NCBI RefSeq assembly: GCF_030867095.1
Contig: NC_081827.1
Coordinates: 212,407,310-212,471,309, forward strand
From: Alligator mississippiensis
Lineage: Eukaryota; Chordata; Crocodylia; Alligatoridae
DNA: 64,000 bases
Reading direction: 5' to 3'
Translations under genes and position numbers: made by a program
Notes under the pieces: generated by a model
The model's input: only the letters and a program-made list of their open reading frames with translations
The model's database searches: none
Told to the model about the DNA's origin: nothing
Part shown: positions 13,291 through 25,243 of the stretch, one piece after another
Layout of the letters: every line of letters begins with the position of its first letter
Numbering within the stretch: position 1 is the first letter of the stretch

Positions 13291-14519
13291 GTAGTGTTAG
13301 ATGAGATTACATCCATCCCATGATATGAGATTTTCAGACTCAAGAAAACCATAAGACAATGAAAAGTACACATCACATAATGTCAGAAATTTAAACAAAT
13401 ACTGCTTTTAGTTTTTTAAAGGGTGAGAGAAGTGTGCAATTACGTACAAGTAAGGTATATTTTGCTACTATGAATGTGTAGAAGTGGATGCTTTACTGCT
13501 GGCAATTTTTTATCCAGTAAATGCTTTTAACCATAGGCGTCATCTCCACAGGTCTCAGTGTTTCTCAGTGCTCAATTTCATGTGGTGTCAAAACTGTCTT
13601 TTCTCTCAGTATGTGTTATGAGATAGGTAGCCTTGTTGTCTCATGAGAGAGCAGTTTTGTGTTTTTGTTTTCTTCAGTTGCTAGTTGAAAAGAAGTGCTT
13701 GTTTTAAATAAATGTTACATTTAGGGCATGAGCAATATGGGGTTGCCCTCTAGCTTTTGGCCAAATAAAAGTATAATGTATTACTTCTAAATGTCAGATG
13801 AAGTACATCTAGAATCAGCTTAACAGATCATGCATTAATCTGAATTAATTAATCAAGATTGTGGGCCTGACTCTTATTTTTAAAACTGCAAACCTGAAAT
13901 TGTATGTGCAAGCATGCACACACGGACCTTTGCATCCCTCCTTCCCCTCCCTCCCTTTTGTTCAAGTAGTAGGCTGAATCTCGTTCTTAAAACTACAGGT
14001 TTAAATATTTACCCCAATTTTTACACTACAGGAGAGGTGCATATTGCCTTAAGGAAAATCCAAATCAGATCCACTATACAAAACTGGGCAAAACAGTTAA
14101 CCCTCAATCACTGAATATATACATCAACAGATCTGTTTAGTTTAAGTTGAAACTTGCAGTTAAACTTGAAGAATTTGCTGAGGAAACACTGATTTCAATA
14201 TGAGTTAATTTAGAAAAAAATTCTTAAACAGAGTATTTTGATAATGTTGGAATGTTCTGTTTCAACCTTTTCAGAATGAAAAGTTTGGGGTATTTTTTTC
14301 AGTGTCTTTATTTTGTTTCATATTTAAATGTGTTTGAATTTTAAAATGTTGAAGTAGAAATGAAGTGTTTCTTTTAAAAGAAACAAATTTTATGGGTAAT
14401 TTGATTTAAATAATCTAGTACTTTGATATGGTAACTGTCATAATGGATAGGGAGGAGGCAGAAGATGTGATGATGATGATGATTTATATTCTGCTCCATA
14501 CAGAAATGCTCAGGCTTTT
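13291..14519. other. No gene; unique AT-rich DNA
   Basis: Nothing recognisable apart from a short GAT microsatellite at about 14470-14484. Confidence 0.4.
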
Positions 14520-14720
14520 AACATTGTCCTACATGATAGTGTCATACATAGGGACCTGCTTAATTTGAAATTTTGCAGATTTTGCAGAAACCACAAAAAC
14601 AGGCATTGTCTACAAAATATACAAAAGGAAAAAAAAACCCTAAAGATAAATGCACGTGATAGTTTCATAAATAGGGACCCATTTAATTCACAATTTTTCA
14701 GATGATGTCTGTAAAATAAA
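14520..14720. repeat. Imperfect tandem duplication
   Basis: Two related segments (about 14532 and 14658 onward) share TGATAGTNTCATANATAGGG and TTTTNCAGAT. They are decayed repeat units with a period of about 126 bases. Confidence 0.5.
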
Positions 14721-14889
14721 ATAAAAAATCCCAAAAATAGAATACTGGCTCCCCAGTAGGAGCCAACAGTCCTCATGGCCACTACAGCCCAGCTTTGCAG
14801 CTCAATGGTGTGGGGGAGCCACCAGCATGAGGGAGAGCTACAAAGATGCGTTTGCAGCAGCTCAAATAGAAGTGGTGCAAATCTGAGCC

Positions 14890-15163
14890 AGGGCTTTTTG
14901 CCTCAGTGCTCGTGCTTGGACATGCACTTTGTTGTGGAGCAGATTGTGCCACTTGGGGCAAAATAACTCTGCACTGACTCCTCCTGGATCTGCAGCCAGG
15001 GAGAGCTAGAGCCTGGGGTCAGTGCCTGCGCTGGCCCCAGCAGTATAAAAACCTGCCCTGGCCAGCAGCTCAGGGCTACTTGCTCTCAGGAGCTTCTGAG
15101 GCCCAGCCTCTTGGTATCTGGGGACACTAGCCCCTTGTGTCAGCTAGACTGCTGAAGCAGCAT
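14890..15163 (+). repeat. Interspersed repeat with TATA box, copy A (LTR-like)
   Basis: Shared with 60357-60660, which is in the opposite orientation. Common phrases are GGACATGCACTTTG, ACTTGGGGCAAAAT, GGATCTGCAGCCAGGG, AGCAGTATAAAAAC and AGGAGCTTCTGAGGCCCA. The TATAAAAA box followed by a GC-rich leader suggests a piece of an LTR, but no ends or target repeats were found. Confidence 0.55.
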
Positions 15164-15379
15164 CCCAAATTCACTTTTTAAAAACACCCCAAAATCCACA
15201 TTCTTCCACACTTAGAACAAAAGAGAGAGAGAAAGGGGGATTGATCAGATGGGCAATGTTTTATTGCTATATTTACAATGTTAAAGGAATTTGGAAGCCT
15301 ACCAGTGTCTCTAGCATCATGATAAAATAAATCCTAAATATCTATATGTTTTAATGTTTGCTTTTGGTTTCCTTATCAC

Positions 15380-15830
15380 ATGATGGGTGTGTGATGGGGG
15401 AATGTGGGGTTTGCAGGAGGGGGTGGGAAGGGGGGATGTGGGTGGATGTGGGTAGGTGTGGGGAGACTGTGGGTGTGGGGGCTGATTAGGAGGGGTGGGT
15501 CCTTTGCATGAATGTCACGTGCCCCTGGTGGCTGGCAGGGCATGGCGGCACTGACAGTGGTGGGAGCATGGTGGCAATGGTAAGCGGGGAGCTCCCGCAG
15601 ACACCGCTAGCACTGTCAGCAGTGGGGGGAGGGATGGCGAGCACCAACCAGGGGTCGGCAACCACCCGCAGACACCAACAGTGGTGGCCAGTGGCAATCA
15701 CTGACTGCCTGCAGATGCCACTGGCGGCAGCGGGGGGTGGTGGCAAGCAGTGACCACCCACAGGCACGTCCAGCAGTGTCTGTGAGGGGGTACACCACCA
15801 CACTTGGGGTGCATGTGCACCCCCTACACC
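15380..15830. repeat. G-rich tract and GC-rich minisatellite
   Basis: About 15380-15480 is GTGGG-rich low-complexity DNA. About 15520-15790 has repeating GCAGACACC...GGTGGCAA(G)CAGTGACCACC phrases at 45-70 base spacing. A near-palindrome GGGGTGCATGTGCACCCC closes it at about 15810-15828. Frames here are compositional. Confidence 0.55.
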
Positions 15831-16049
15831 TTGCCAATGGTCCCTTGCCCCCCCCCCACAGGGTAGAGTCCCCCCCAGCACACAGACTACCCTTCCTGCA
15901 GGGTCCCAGGCCCCCTAGGGGCTACAGCTCCCTGCCAGCCCCTGCACTAGTCTCCAGCCCCCTGCTCTTCTCCAGCCTCCAGAGCCTGGCGATGAGCAGG
16001 AGAACAAGTAGGAGGCTGGAGAGAATAGGAGAATGAGCAGGAGGCTTGT

Positions 16050-16187
16050 TCCCCCCAGCTCCCCGTTGGTTCCCCCCCGCCCACCGTTCATTCCCCAGCT
16101 CCCCATTCATTCTTCTGCTCCCCATTCATTCCCACTATCTCCCCTTCATTCCCCTCATCCTCCATTCATTCCCCCAGCTCCCCACTT
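16050..16187. repeat. C-rich minisatellite
   Basis: Tandem variants of CAGCTCCCCATTCATTCC occur every 22-26 bases. Confidence 0.6.
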
Positions 16188-16602
16188 GCTCTCTGAACCA
16201 CCCCCCACACACACTCACCGGCAGTAGCAGAGAATGAGCAGGAGGCTGGAGAGAACAGGGGAAGTCTCCAGCTTATCTCCAGGGGCTTGTCTTTAGCCTT
16301 CTGCTCTTTCCAGCCCCCTGCTCCTTCTCTTGCTTGTTTGCAGCCTCGGGAGGCTGGAGACAGCAGGGGAACAAGCAGGAGGTTGGAGACAGCCCCTGGA
16401 GACATTCCCTTGCTGTCTCCAGCGCCCTGCTCATCTCCAGCCTCGGGAGGGGAACAAGCAGGGAGCTGGAGACAAGGCCCTGGAAATGAGCTGGAGACAT
16501 TCCTCTGCTCTCTCCAGCCTCTTGCTCCTTCTCTGCTACTGCCAGTGAGTGTTGGGGGGTGGGGAGAAGGAATGAGGGTGGGGGGAACAAACAGGGAGTT
16601 GG
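16168..16602. repeat. Foldback element with arms of about 120 bp
   Basis: The left arm (about 16168-16290) and right arm (about 16470-16602) are inverted copies. Matching phrases are GGCAGTAGCAGAGAA, GCAGGAGGCTGGAGAGA and GTCTCCAGC on the left, with their complements on the right. The central part holds further CTGGAGACA-type inverted units. By-eye arm identity over the inner 73 bases is roughly 85-90%. Confidence 0.75.
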
Positions 16603-16743
16603 GGAAGGTCCGAGCCTCTGGTTGCCTCAGGGCACGATCTGACCCAGTTTTCCCCCCAGGATATTCCTTTGGCCCTTGGATATCCAGGGGTCTAATTTTG
16701 CTCCCGCGCTGCAAATTTGCAGTGTGGGAAATGTTTTTTTGAT

Positions 16744-16806
16744 CCTGCACGTGCCTCTTGCAGCATCTTAAAGGGGTTTGAGATGCTGCAAGAGGCAAGT
16801 GCGGGC
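16744..16806. repeat. Strong hairpin (21-bp stem)
   Basis: CACGTGCCTCTTGCAGCATC pairs with GATGCTGCAAGAGGCAAGTG, one mismatch, across a 12-base loop. It is probably the core of a small palindromic MITE ending in the GGCGCGTCCAGACA-type sequence just to its right. Confidence 0.7.
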
Positions 16807-16959
16807 TTGTCTGGACGCGCCCTATAAGTCCATAATGTTATTGGTGGCAATCCTTGACCTTCCTGGATCATGGTGTATGCATGAGGGGCCACACCAGACC
16901 TTCAGTGCATATGCCTGGTCAGGAATTTTTTGGAGAAGTGGAGGCTCTATAATGTTATG

Positions 16960-17530
16960 CTGATACACAAAAGGCAAATCTTATTCTGGAAAGTATTAAC
17001 AGGGAGGGTTATATAAAACTGAAAGGCAATTGCTGTATTGTACTTGGCATTAGGGAAGGCCTCAGCTGGAATGTTGTATTTTGTTTGGACCACCCACTGT
17101 AGAAGGATGTAGACAAGCTGTAGAGAATCCAGGAAAACCCCCCCAACAATAATAACAAGAAGTTTGGAAAATATGATCTTTGAATGAAGAATTAAAGCAA
17201 ATGGGTTTAAGAAGAGAAGCAAGGATTAAGAGGAGACTTGATAATGATCTTTCAATTAGTAAAATATAGTCATAAAGAGGAGAGTGATCAGTTATTCTCT
17301 GGTGAGAATACAAGGGAAGGACCATAAGAAATCAGTTTAGCTTGCAACAAAAAAGATCTAGGTTACATTTTAGAAAGAAGTTTTCTAAGTGTAATTTTGA
17401 TGAAATGCTGGAACAGAACTATTTATGGATATTAGGAGCAGTCTAGGTTTACTTGATCCTGCCTCTGTGCAAGAAATTGAATTAAATAATCTGTTGAGGT
17501 CCCCTTTAGTCCTGCATTTATATGACTGTT
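16960..17530 (+). mobile_element. Old CR1 LINE, 3' fragment
   Basis: Sense-strand phrases of the CR1 ORF2 end and 3' UTR are recognisable but heavily mutated: GCTGGAATGTTGTATT, AGAGGAGACTTGATAATG, CTTGATCCTGCCTC and TGAGGTCCCCTTTAGTC. It is far more diverged than the copy at 11983. Confidence 0.6.
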
Positions 17531-18854
17531 ATGATTCATTTAATTATATGATAACATCCCATATGTATTTCATGAAAAGGATACATTTGCTATACTTGTT
17601 TTTTAAATATTTTGGGGAAATATTTGAAAAACTGTACACTTTCTCCTCATATAAGGAAGTTATATATAGACTTTCTAAAAAAACCCAAACTGTTTCAGTA
17701 TACATATGGTGATTGTTTTGTTACAGAGAACATATAACAACAATATGCAGTAGAGAGAAACAGTGACAGTGAATTGAAAATCCATGAAACCAAAAATTAA
17801 GTGACCTAGCTGATCTTTCCCTGTGGAAAACCAAAAAGAAGGTACTATTGGAGAAGAAGCCTCTGCAAGAATTTCCTCACAAAATTCCCTCCACATCTAT
17901 CTCATGAAGGAGGAATGATCAGTCTCTTTTCCCCTTTCTCCACCCCATAGGTGACTGGTGCCCTCCCGAGATTGGCTCCCAGCTTGGCACCGCTTAGGAT
18001 GGGGCAGGTTTTTTTTGCTGTGTGGTCCAGTGGTGTGTGTGGGAGGGGAGAAGGGGGCACTAAGCTGCGACACAGAAGTATAGGAGTGGATATGGGGCTT
18101 TTGGCCTGCCCCCGGGCCTGCTCACAAATTGTGCCCCTCCCCCCCCCGACTCGGGAGGCACCAGTCACCCCTCCTCCATCCTGTGGAATAAGTCTTAAAA
18201 CCCATCCCCCAGCTTGGTGGATCAGTAGGAATTGATGCAAACCCCACAAAAAACACAGGAGGCCCTATGCCACCTTAACACTCTAGTCCCTTAGGTACAC
18301 TTAGTTCCTTGGTAACACAGTTCTACTACAGCCCTTGCTTCCAGCTTTTGGTAGTCCTTAGACCAGAGTCTCTATTATCTCCTCCAGTATTCTTCTCAGA
18401 ACCAGAATGAGAATTGTTTGCATCCTCACCCAGTTATTCTGCTTGCCTGCCCATTTTCCACTGTTGTTTGAACTCCCAGAGAGCTTTTCCAGGCTTCGAT
18501 GAAGTAGTAGAAGATTGATGAATAAGTGGCTGAGTCCTTTGCTGTCCAGAATGGGGGCGATATGTATTTAGAGGGTCTTATCCATGTGTGAATCTGGGAG
18601 AATATATTGTGGAGTTATATTCTGAATATGTTTTGTGGGTTTTTTTATGAATAAAAGAAGAAAAGAAGAAAAATTATAAAGGAATATTCTTAGTATTTAA
18701 AAATTCTCAGCAGAGATCATTATTAGGTTAATTCTCGAGTAGGATGAATCATCCTGAGAAGGCAATGAATGCAGAGATTTTAGAATTCTTTACACTTTTT
18801 AGAATTATGTTTAGCATAACCAGCTGAATTGAGAATATTAATTATGGTATATTT
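17531..18854. other. No gene; unique DNA with a small GC-rich block
   Basis: Mostly AT-rich. About 17900-18230 is GC-rich with open frames on both strands (including 17902-18249 and 17951-18235). Their residues follow composition and match nothing I know. Confidence 0.4.
18847..18854. repeat. Target-site duplication, left
   Basis: GTATATTT directly precedes the hAT terminus and is repeated exactly at 21484-21491. Confidence 0.9.
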
Positions 18855-21483
18855 TAGGGCTGTCAGTTGTGGTTAACGTCTACGATTAATGTGTTAATAG
18901 GTGTTTGCATTAATTTTTTTAATGCATTAATTGCACATGTGGTTTTGTATCCCACACCTGGGCTCCACTCCACTGCCATCACTGCTGCCTCCAGGCCACC
19001 CAGCAGGGCAGCAGTGGCAGCACAGAGTTCAACAGGGCAGCCTGGGTGCGGGCTCTGGGCTGCTGCAGCGGGAGGGTGGGGAGCGCATACAGACACAGAC
19101 AAGCAGCCACAGCCTGCAGGTGGCCAGGAATGCAGCCTGGTGGCATGTAGAGCACCGCCCAGCTGGTAAGTCTGTGGGGGAGAAGAGGCATGGGGAAGGG
19201 AAGGGGTAAGGGGGCAGACTGAGGCCCCCCCAGTCTGGGAGGGAGTGAGGGCTGCGGTGAATGGAGCCCCAGGGCTGGGGCAGGTCGTGGGACAGAGGGG
19301 CACATGCCCCCCAGATTTGGGGGGGAGGGGGGCTGCGGTGAGGGAATGGATTCACAGGGTCTCAGAAATATAAATACAGAAGGTTGTTAATCCTCGTTTG
19401 CCCTGCTAGCCTGCTGATGGCAGGCTGAAAAGGGACTCTCCCCCAGGTATTGGCCTGCAGCCTGGCCCCACCCAGATAGCAAATATACCAATGACTCGAA
19501 GACAATCAGATATAAGTTCAATGAAAATATATTATAACAAATCCTGTCACTAACAGCACCACCAATGAAAACAAATAGGAATCTCAAGGTAAACAGTATT
19601 CTAATATTATAAAAGCCTAAGTCTGTCTCTGTCCATCCGTAACAGTTTATTCACACTCTGATTGGCTGATGGAAAGAAACAGCCAATCAGAGTGCTCCAA
19701 GCGTGGGGGAGCACTGCCATGATACCAAAGCCACACTGAAGACCGGACAGAGGGTAGGGGAGCCAAGGTCAGTGCCCCCACCCCATTCCCTGCAAGAGTC
19801 AGAACAGCAGCAGCGTGGGGCGTTAGGTGGTGGCACTCCATCCCAGCCCCCTCTCCCCCGTCATTCTTCATGAGCAATTGGCTAACGTACAATATTTACA
19901 AGTAACAATCAAACAACAACATTGGATTACCACAGAAGGGTGGTCAAGGGCACTAAGGGCCTAGGGTGGAGAGTGAGACAGCTACTGTGACCTTAGCCAC
20001 AGTCACTGAGGCTTTCTCTGCCTTTCCCCAAATGCGTACTGAGCACCTCAGATTCAGGGGTGGGTAATACTTTACCCTTATGAAGGATGGCAGGTAAGTC
20101 AGGCGGGTATGTTCATGGATAACAGGGTCACTCCACAGCTCAATGATATCCTGGGAATTTGGGCCCTCACTCATGCAGGCAACCTTGGCCTCAACACAAA
20201 CACTGCTTACTCTCTCTCAGAGATGCATCCACCACCATCCCTCTCACAATCCAGTCCTCAGTCAAGTGCCCCCGCTGTCAGACTCGCACACTCTCCTCAT
20301 GCACCACCCCATGCACACAACAATCGCGCCGCAATCACGCAGACTTGCATTCCCACACATGCGTGCTGCAGTCTCACACAGCGGTGACGACTCATTCAGG
20401 TTTTATACTGTACTCATCACACCACCTGTCAGTCATTTTATCATCCAGTCATTAGTCACCTCATTCTGTCAATCAACACACCATCTCAGTTGGACTTCTC
20501 ATAGCTGTCCACAACATATACTTTATCATCATATTTTTTCCACCACTGATTACATCACTGTGGTAAACTGAGCACGCGCCAAGCATTTTAATGTATGCAA
20601 CTGGGTCATGGTGTCATTGAGGGTAGAAGTTCAGGCATTCTGGAAACTTCAGGCCCTCTAGTCATGTTTGCATGCACACAAGATCTTATGATGAACATTA
20701 CTTGGCACAGGCCAGTGTCTGGGGTCTCCAGCAGCAATCTGTGCTGTGCTGCCTTTGCCTTGGGAGCCACATGCTGGCTGCGCCATGTGTCCCCTGCCTA
20801 CCTGGTGGTAGGAGACACAGCATGGTGTCATGTGGCTCCCAGGGCAATGGCAGTGGGGCACAGAGCCCCAAGCCCACAGCCCACCTCCACCCTACACACA
20901 AATCCAGGAGGCACATGCCCCCCTTCTTCCCCCCCCCACAGTGCCACCCCTGGGGGTGCATGCAGTGTCATGAGCCACGCTCCCCCCTCCCATGCCTGGC
21001 TGTAACCCCAAAGCCCCATTCACCTCTGCCCCTGCCCCACTCCCTCCTTCACCCTGTGGGCCTCAATCTGCCCCCTCACCTCTTCCCTCCCCCATACCTC
21101 TTCCCCTACACAAAATTACCTGCTGGGTGGTGTCTGTGTATGTCTGTGTCTCCCCCTCACTTCCAAGTCACAGCCCCCCCCAGCCCTGCTGCTGCCTCTC
21201 ACTCCTGAGCCACAGTACCCTGCATCCTGCCAGGGCATGCAGGAACCCCCCTTTTCAGGGTCCAAACCTCACACACACATACCCGCAGCCCCCCACACCT
21301 TCACAAATTCCCACATACACTCCTCAACCATACAAAGTACCTGTATAATTATGCATAATTTGAGTTTTTCTGTGCATAATTTTGAGTTTTTAGCTGTGTG
21401 AGTAAAATCGCGATTAATTGCAACTAGTTTTTTAAATCATGCAACTAATTGCGATCTAATTTTTTAATTGTTTGACAGCCCTA
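18855..21483. mobile_element. Large non-autonomous hAT element with GC-rich palindromic interior
   Basis: It begins TAGGGCTGTCAGTTG and ends TTGTTTGACAGCCCTA, inverted hAT termini, with AATTAATCGC-type subterminal sequence on both sides and a perfect 8-bp duplication (GTATATTT). No transposase remains. The interior has GC-rich blocks in inverted orientation: GGGGGCAGACTGAGGCC near 19212 against GGGCCTCAATCTGCCCCC near 21058, and GGGGCACATGCCCCCC near 19296 against AGGCACATGCCCCCC near 20908. A nested hairpin centres on about 20801. An unrelated segment of about 1.25 kb interrupts the left half. Confidence 0.9.
19345..20600. mobile_element. Unclassified insertion inside the hAT element
   Basis: Composition changes sharply and the inverted arm of the hAT element stops at about 19345. 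The segment contains a perfect 14-bp inverted repeat (19655-19668 and 19680-19693, ACTCTGATTGGCTG, with CCAAT boxes). A TATTATAACAAATCC region resembles antisense LTR leader sequence. Its ends and any target repeats could not be fixed, so the class is open. Confidence 0.35.
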
Positions 21484-21491
21484 GTATATTT
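21484..21491. repeat. Target-site duplication, right
   Basis: GTATATTT, identical to 18847-18854. Confidence 0.9.
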
Positions 21492-22049
21492 TTCTATGGC
21501 AATCCTCTTCAGACTCACTGTAACAGAAGAGAATCATCACAAGAGATGGACAAACCCACTAACCTTGCATTGTTGAGCTATTGCATAACATTCCTTGTAT
21601 TAGGAAAATAAGAGAACTGCTAAGCAGCTTTGAGCTATCAGGTCAATCATTACCACTGAACATGAATACACACCTTGATGCTAAGTGGCAGAGTATTAAA
21701 TCTGTGGATTTTCAGGGGGAGTCTCAGTAGTAAAACACAAGTACAAGGCTTTAGTTGCAAATGGTATTGTCTCATAAAGAATGGACCAAATTCAGTGGTG
21801 GCATAAATGGGCTCAAGTCCCATTGGCTCCAATAGGAGTTATGCCTGCATGTGCTTGGGGTGAATTCAGGTGAAGATTTTCTGATGTGTTAGAAAAGTGT
21901 AAGTAAATATTATACAGGTAAATTAATAAAAAACAGTTAATTTATTTTAAACCTTCTGTACCAATGAACTTTACTCCTTGTCAGGTATGGTTTATCTTTG
22001 GTCCAAGTTTACTTTTTCACTGTAAATTAAGATAAAATCTGCCCAATCT
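21492..22049. other. No gene; AT-rich unique DNA
   Basis: Nothing recognisable was found. Confidence 0.4.
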
Positions 22050-22232
22050 TGTTTTCTACTTTTTGCCCTCTTTTGTGTGCTCCCTGCCTAATCTCCTACT
22101 CTTCTTTCTACTTCCCACCCTATTTGTTGTTGCACTGCCTGTCCACTCCCATATCTGCTGTGTGTCACGCACAAAGGCTGCCCTTGCCACTTGTAGCACT
22201 TGAACTACAGGCTGACCACCCATGTTTTACAT
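22050..22232. repeat. Interspersed repeat, copy B (truncated)
   Basis: Shares GTGCTCCCTGCCTAATCTC, CACGCACAAAGGCTGCC and ACTACAGGCTGACCA with the repeat at 12610-12866 in the same orientation. The left end is missing. Confidence 0.6.
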
Positions 22233-23014
22233 AATGATACTGGCTTATTATATAGTGTTTTAATTGCTTGTGCTGCAGCCTGACTGTTTTTGCAGGATGT
22301 GAGAAGTAACCCTTATAAACATTTATTTTAATCAAGAAAGCTCTGTGTGTTAGTGAGACTTTAGTTCAGCCCTTCTCTTTGCAGTGCAATCTAATTGTGC
22401 AGCATAATTAAAGCTTGGTATGCTTTACATAAATATATTATTTATTCATTTTTTCCCCTCAGCAATAGTCATTGTGGTTTTGAGTGAATAGTGTAGTTAA
22501 GCAGCCCTCTTTTGGTAAAAAAAACAAATGAACTGTTGTCACTGTTTCAGTCGCTTCATACTTAATGTGAATGGAAGTGTTCTGTTTGTTTCAGTTCATA
22601 AAATATATAGGACAATAGATATTAGTGGATGTGGGAAATCTGTAAACTCCAAGAAAAAAAGGTCTTTACTGAAGATTGGATAAATAATTCTCCATTTACA
22701 CTCCAAATAAAATAATTGTATGCTGTTGCTTTTCTTTACCCTAGAGGTAGCTACATTTTGATAGTGAGGACATTCCTTGTAGATAATAGGTGGATAAAAG
22801 ATAGAAATAGATCCCTGTGTATAAAAACGTATTGGCTTCTGTTGACCTTTGTGTACATGTCCAAAGGCAGATTATGGTCAATTATTGTAATGTATTTTAA
22901 CAATTGTGCATGTTTTTAAATCCAAGTAAGGTTTAACAAAGATGGAGGTATAAAATTCAGCAATTATTATTAAGTTATAGCGTTCTGTGTTTATTAATAT
23001 ATTGACTGGTTTGT
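22233..23014. other. No gene; AT-rich unique DNA
   Basis: Nothing recognisable was found. Confidence 0.4.
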
Positions 23015-23190
23015 AAGAACTTCTGAGAGAAGTGGTGCTGGCTCCTACCCTGGGGGTCTTTAAGAGGAGGCTAGATGAACACCTTGCTGGGGTCATTTGA
23101 CACCAGTACTCTTTCCTGCCATGGCAGGGGGTCAGACTTGATGATCTGCTCAGGTCCCTTCCAGCCCTACCTACTATGAAACTGACTTGC
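23015..23190 (+). mobile_element. CR1 LINE, 3' end (sense)
   Basis: The plus strand encodes [18 protein letters not shown] and a stop, then the 3' UTR with CAGGGGGTCAGACTTGATGA and CAGGTCCCTTCCAGCCCTA. Only the last 175 bases are present. Confidence 0.85.
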
Positions 23191-24059
23191 ATGGGAGATA
23201 AGATGGTATCACATGGTTAATAGTTTGGAATGCCTGTGTATATATTACAGAACATAAAATCTGAAAAACTGGATTATTTTTCCAATTCAGGCCCCAAGCA
23301 AATGATTTAGGTCCAGATCCTCCTCCTGCTGAAGTTGAGGAGATTTGCCATGCCCTTGTACAGAAGCAAAATCTTTATTCCCTGTAGACCTTTGTTTGTA
23401 AATGTAGAAATAATTATACTTATTTCAGAATTTATACTTATCTCAGTGTGTGTGTCGGGGGGGAGGGGATAAATTAATTCACATCTAATGGGAAGGCAAT
23501 CTATATGATTGCTGTTTAAATCAGATCCATGCCATATACAATGTGCTTTTTGTAATAGGAAAAAAAAGTAAATTAATTATGCTTCTATATTTTGCCATGG
23601 CGGCCACACCATAGCACCTCATAAACTAAGTGATCCTCACAACATTCTTCTGAGATAATTATGCCCCAAATTTACAGATGGGAACAGTTATATGACTTTT
23701 TCCAAGGTCAAATAGCCATTCAAGTGTGAGAGATGTAGACTGTGAGACTTCCAAGTCCTGGTTTTGTGGTTTACCTACAAAACTATGCTCTCTCTCTTAA
23801 TGATCAAATAATGTTTAGCAGAAAACCTTTTAAATTATTTTAAAATGTTCATGCATCTTATGGGTAAAAGATGACCTCCCTGAAGATGGAAATGTTCCAT
23901 GGACCTGTCGTTTAAACTCATAAAATCTGTTAAAGCAAATTTCATACATTTCCATTAAGAAGGCAAATTACTTCTCATTGTAAAGGATCAAATGCATCAG
24001 ATAGAGTGGGTATGCTGTGTTAATGATGGGAGGTGGGGCAGTGAGGATGGAAGAATTGA
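23191..24059. other. No gene; AT-rich unique DNA
   Basis: Nothing recognisable apart from a short GT/G-rich run at about 23447-23468. Confidence 0.4.
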
Positions 24060-24580
24060 TGGGACACTTACAGTTCAAGGAATTCAGCGCTTTTCATTTA
24101 TGCTGGAAAAATGTAAATGATGTCACCTTCGCCTCCTGGTGCAAAGTTATCAGGCAGACATCACTAAATGCATCATATATCTGACATTAAAATGACTAGA
24201 AGGTTATTTCCTTCTATTTCTTTCCTCTTGGAAATCTTACAAGATTTTATTTTAGATGAAAAAACTGCATAATGTTGCAGGAAACAAAGCTTTGGCTAGT
24301 CTTACTACTGGATTATTGCCATTCTATCTCAGCACTGATTGAAATCCAGGACATTTGTATCAAAGCTGTAATGAGATACTGGCAAATATCTTTCTGCCCC
24401 ACTGGAAATTTAATCTTTCTATTGAACATTTTGTCCTGGTGAATTTCATCTGCAACAGGAATAGATATTTTGCATTTGAATCAAGGTCACTGCTTTGAAT
24501 CAGGTGATGTGGTATATACTCACCTTTAGGTGAAATGGATCCTTTACTGTACTGAACATAAGACTGAATTTTTAGACATA
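24060..24580. other. Unique block, candidate conserved non-coding element
   Basis: Complex, repeat-free sequence with even base use (for example around GCTTTGGCTAGTC and CAAAGCTGTAATGAG) and no open frame. Its look is that of a distal regulatory element in a gene-poor interval. This is inference without conservation data. Confidence 0.25.
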
Positions 24581-25235
24581 ATTATAATTGTTTCATCTAT
24601 ACTATTTGAATAATGGTGCTACCCTCCTTGTTTGATCTGTGGATTTAACTTCAAAATAACTATCACTTTCAGTATGACAATTCCCTCAAAAGCCAATTAT
24701 TCCCTGGATAGTCGTGTATTTTAAATACTCTATTGCACTTCTCCAACAGAAAGAAAATCATGATTTTGTTAATAAAATTACGTATTTGATAACATTCCCC
24801 TTAGTTTTGCATCAATAAAGAAATAACTCCAGAAATGGTTACTCAAATATTCAGTATTTTAAAGCAATTTTAAAGCAATTCATACTCAGTGTCCTGATCA
24901 TCTTACTCTCATCCTATCAATTCTTATCCTGTTGAGGACTTGGTTGTAGCCCACAATATGTAAACTACATCTGTATATTATTATAATTACCAGTGCACTT
25001 ATCTGCAAATATTGCATATTTTTTTATAATGTCAGATAAATGTTATTGAATATATAATAGCATTGTATAGTCAATATTATATATATTTTACTATAGTAAA
25101 TAGTGTTATAATATATAATGTATATAGTACTAATATATATAGCATAATGATATTAAATGATACTTTCTGTATTCATATATATAAACTTACACATGCTATA
25201 TAAACGCAAAATAAAACCAAAGTTTGCCATCTTCT
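24581..25235. other. No gene; very AT-rich
   Basis: Includes TA-rich low-complexity sequence at about 25040-25190. Confidence 0.5.
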
Positions 25236-25243
25236 GTTATGAT

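Noticed and set aside
15486-16798. Overlapping frames in the 15.5-16.8 kb GC-rich repeats
   Set aside because: They follow minisatellite and foldback units; long frames on opposite strands share the same bases.
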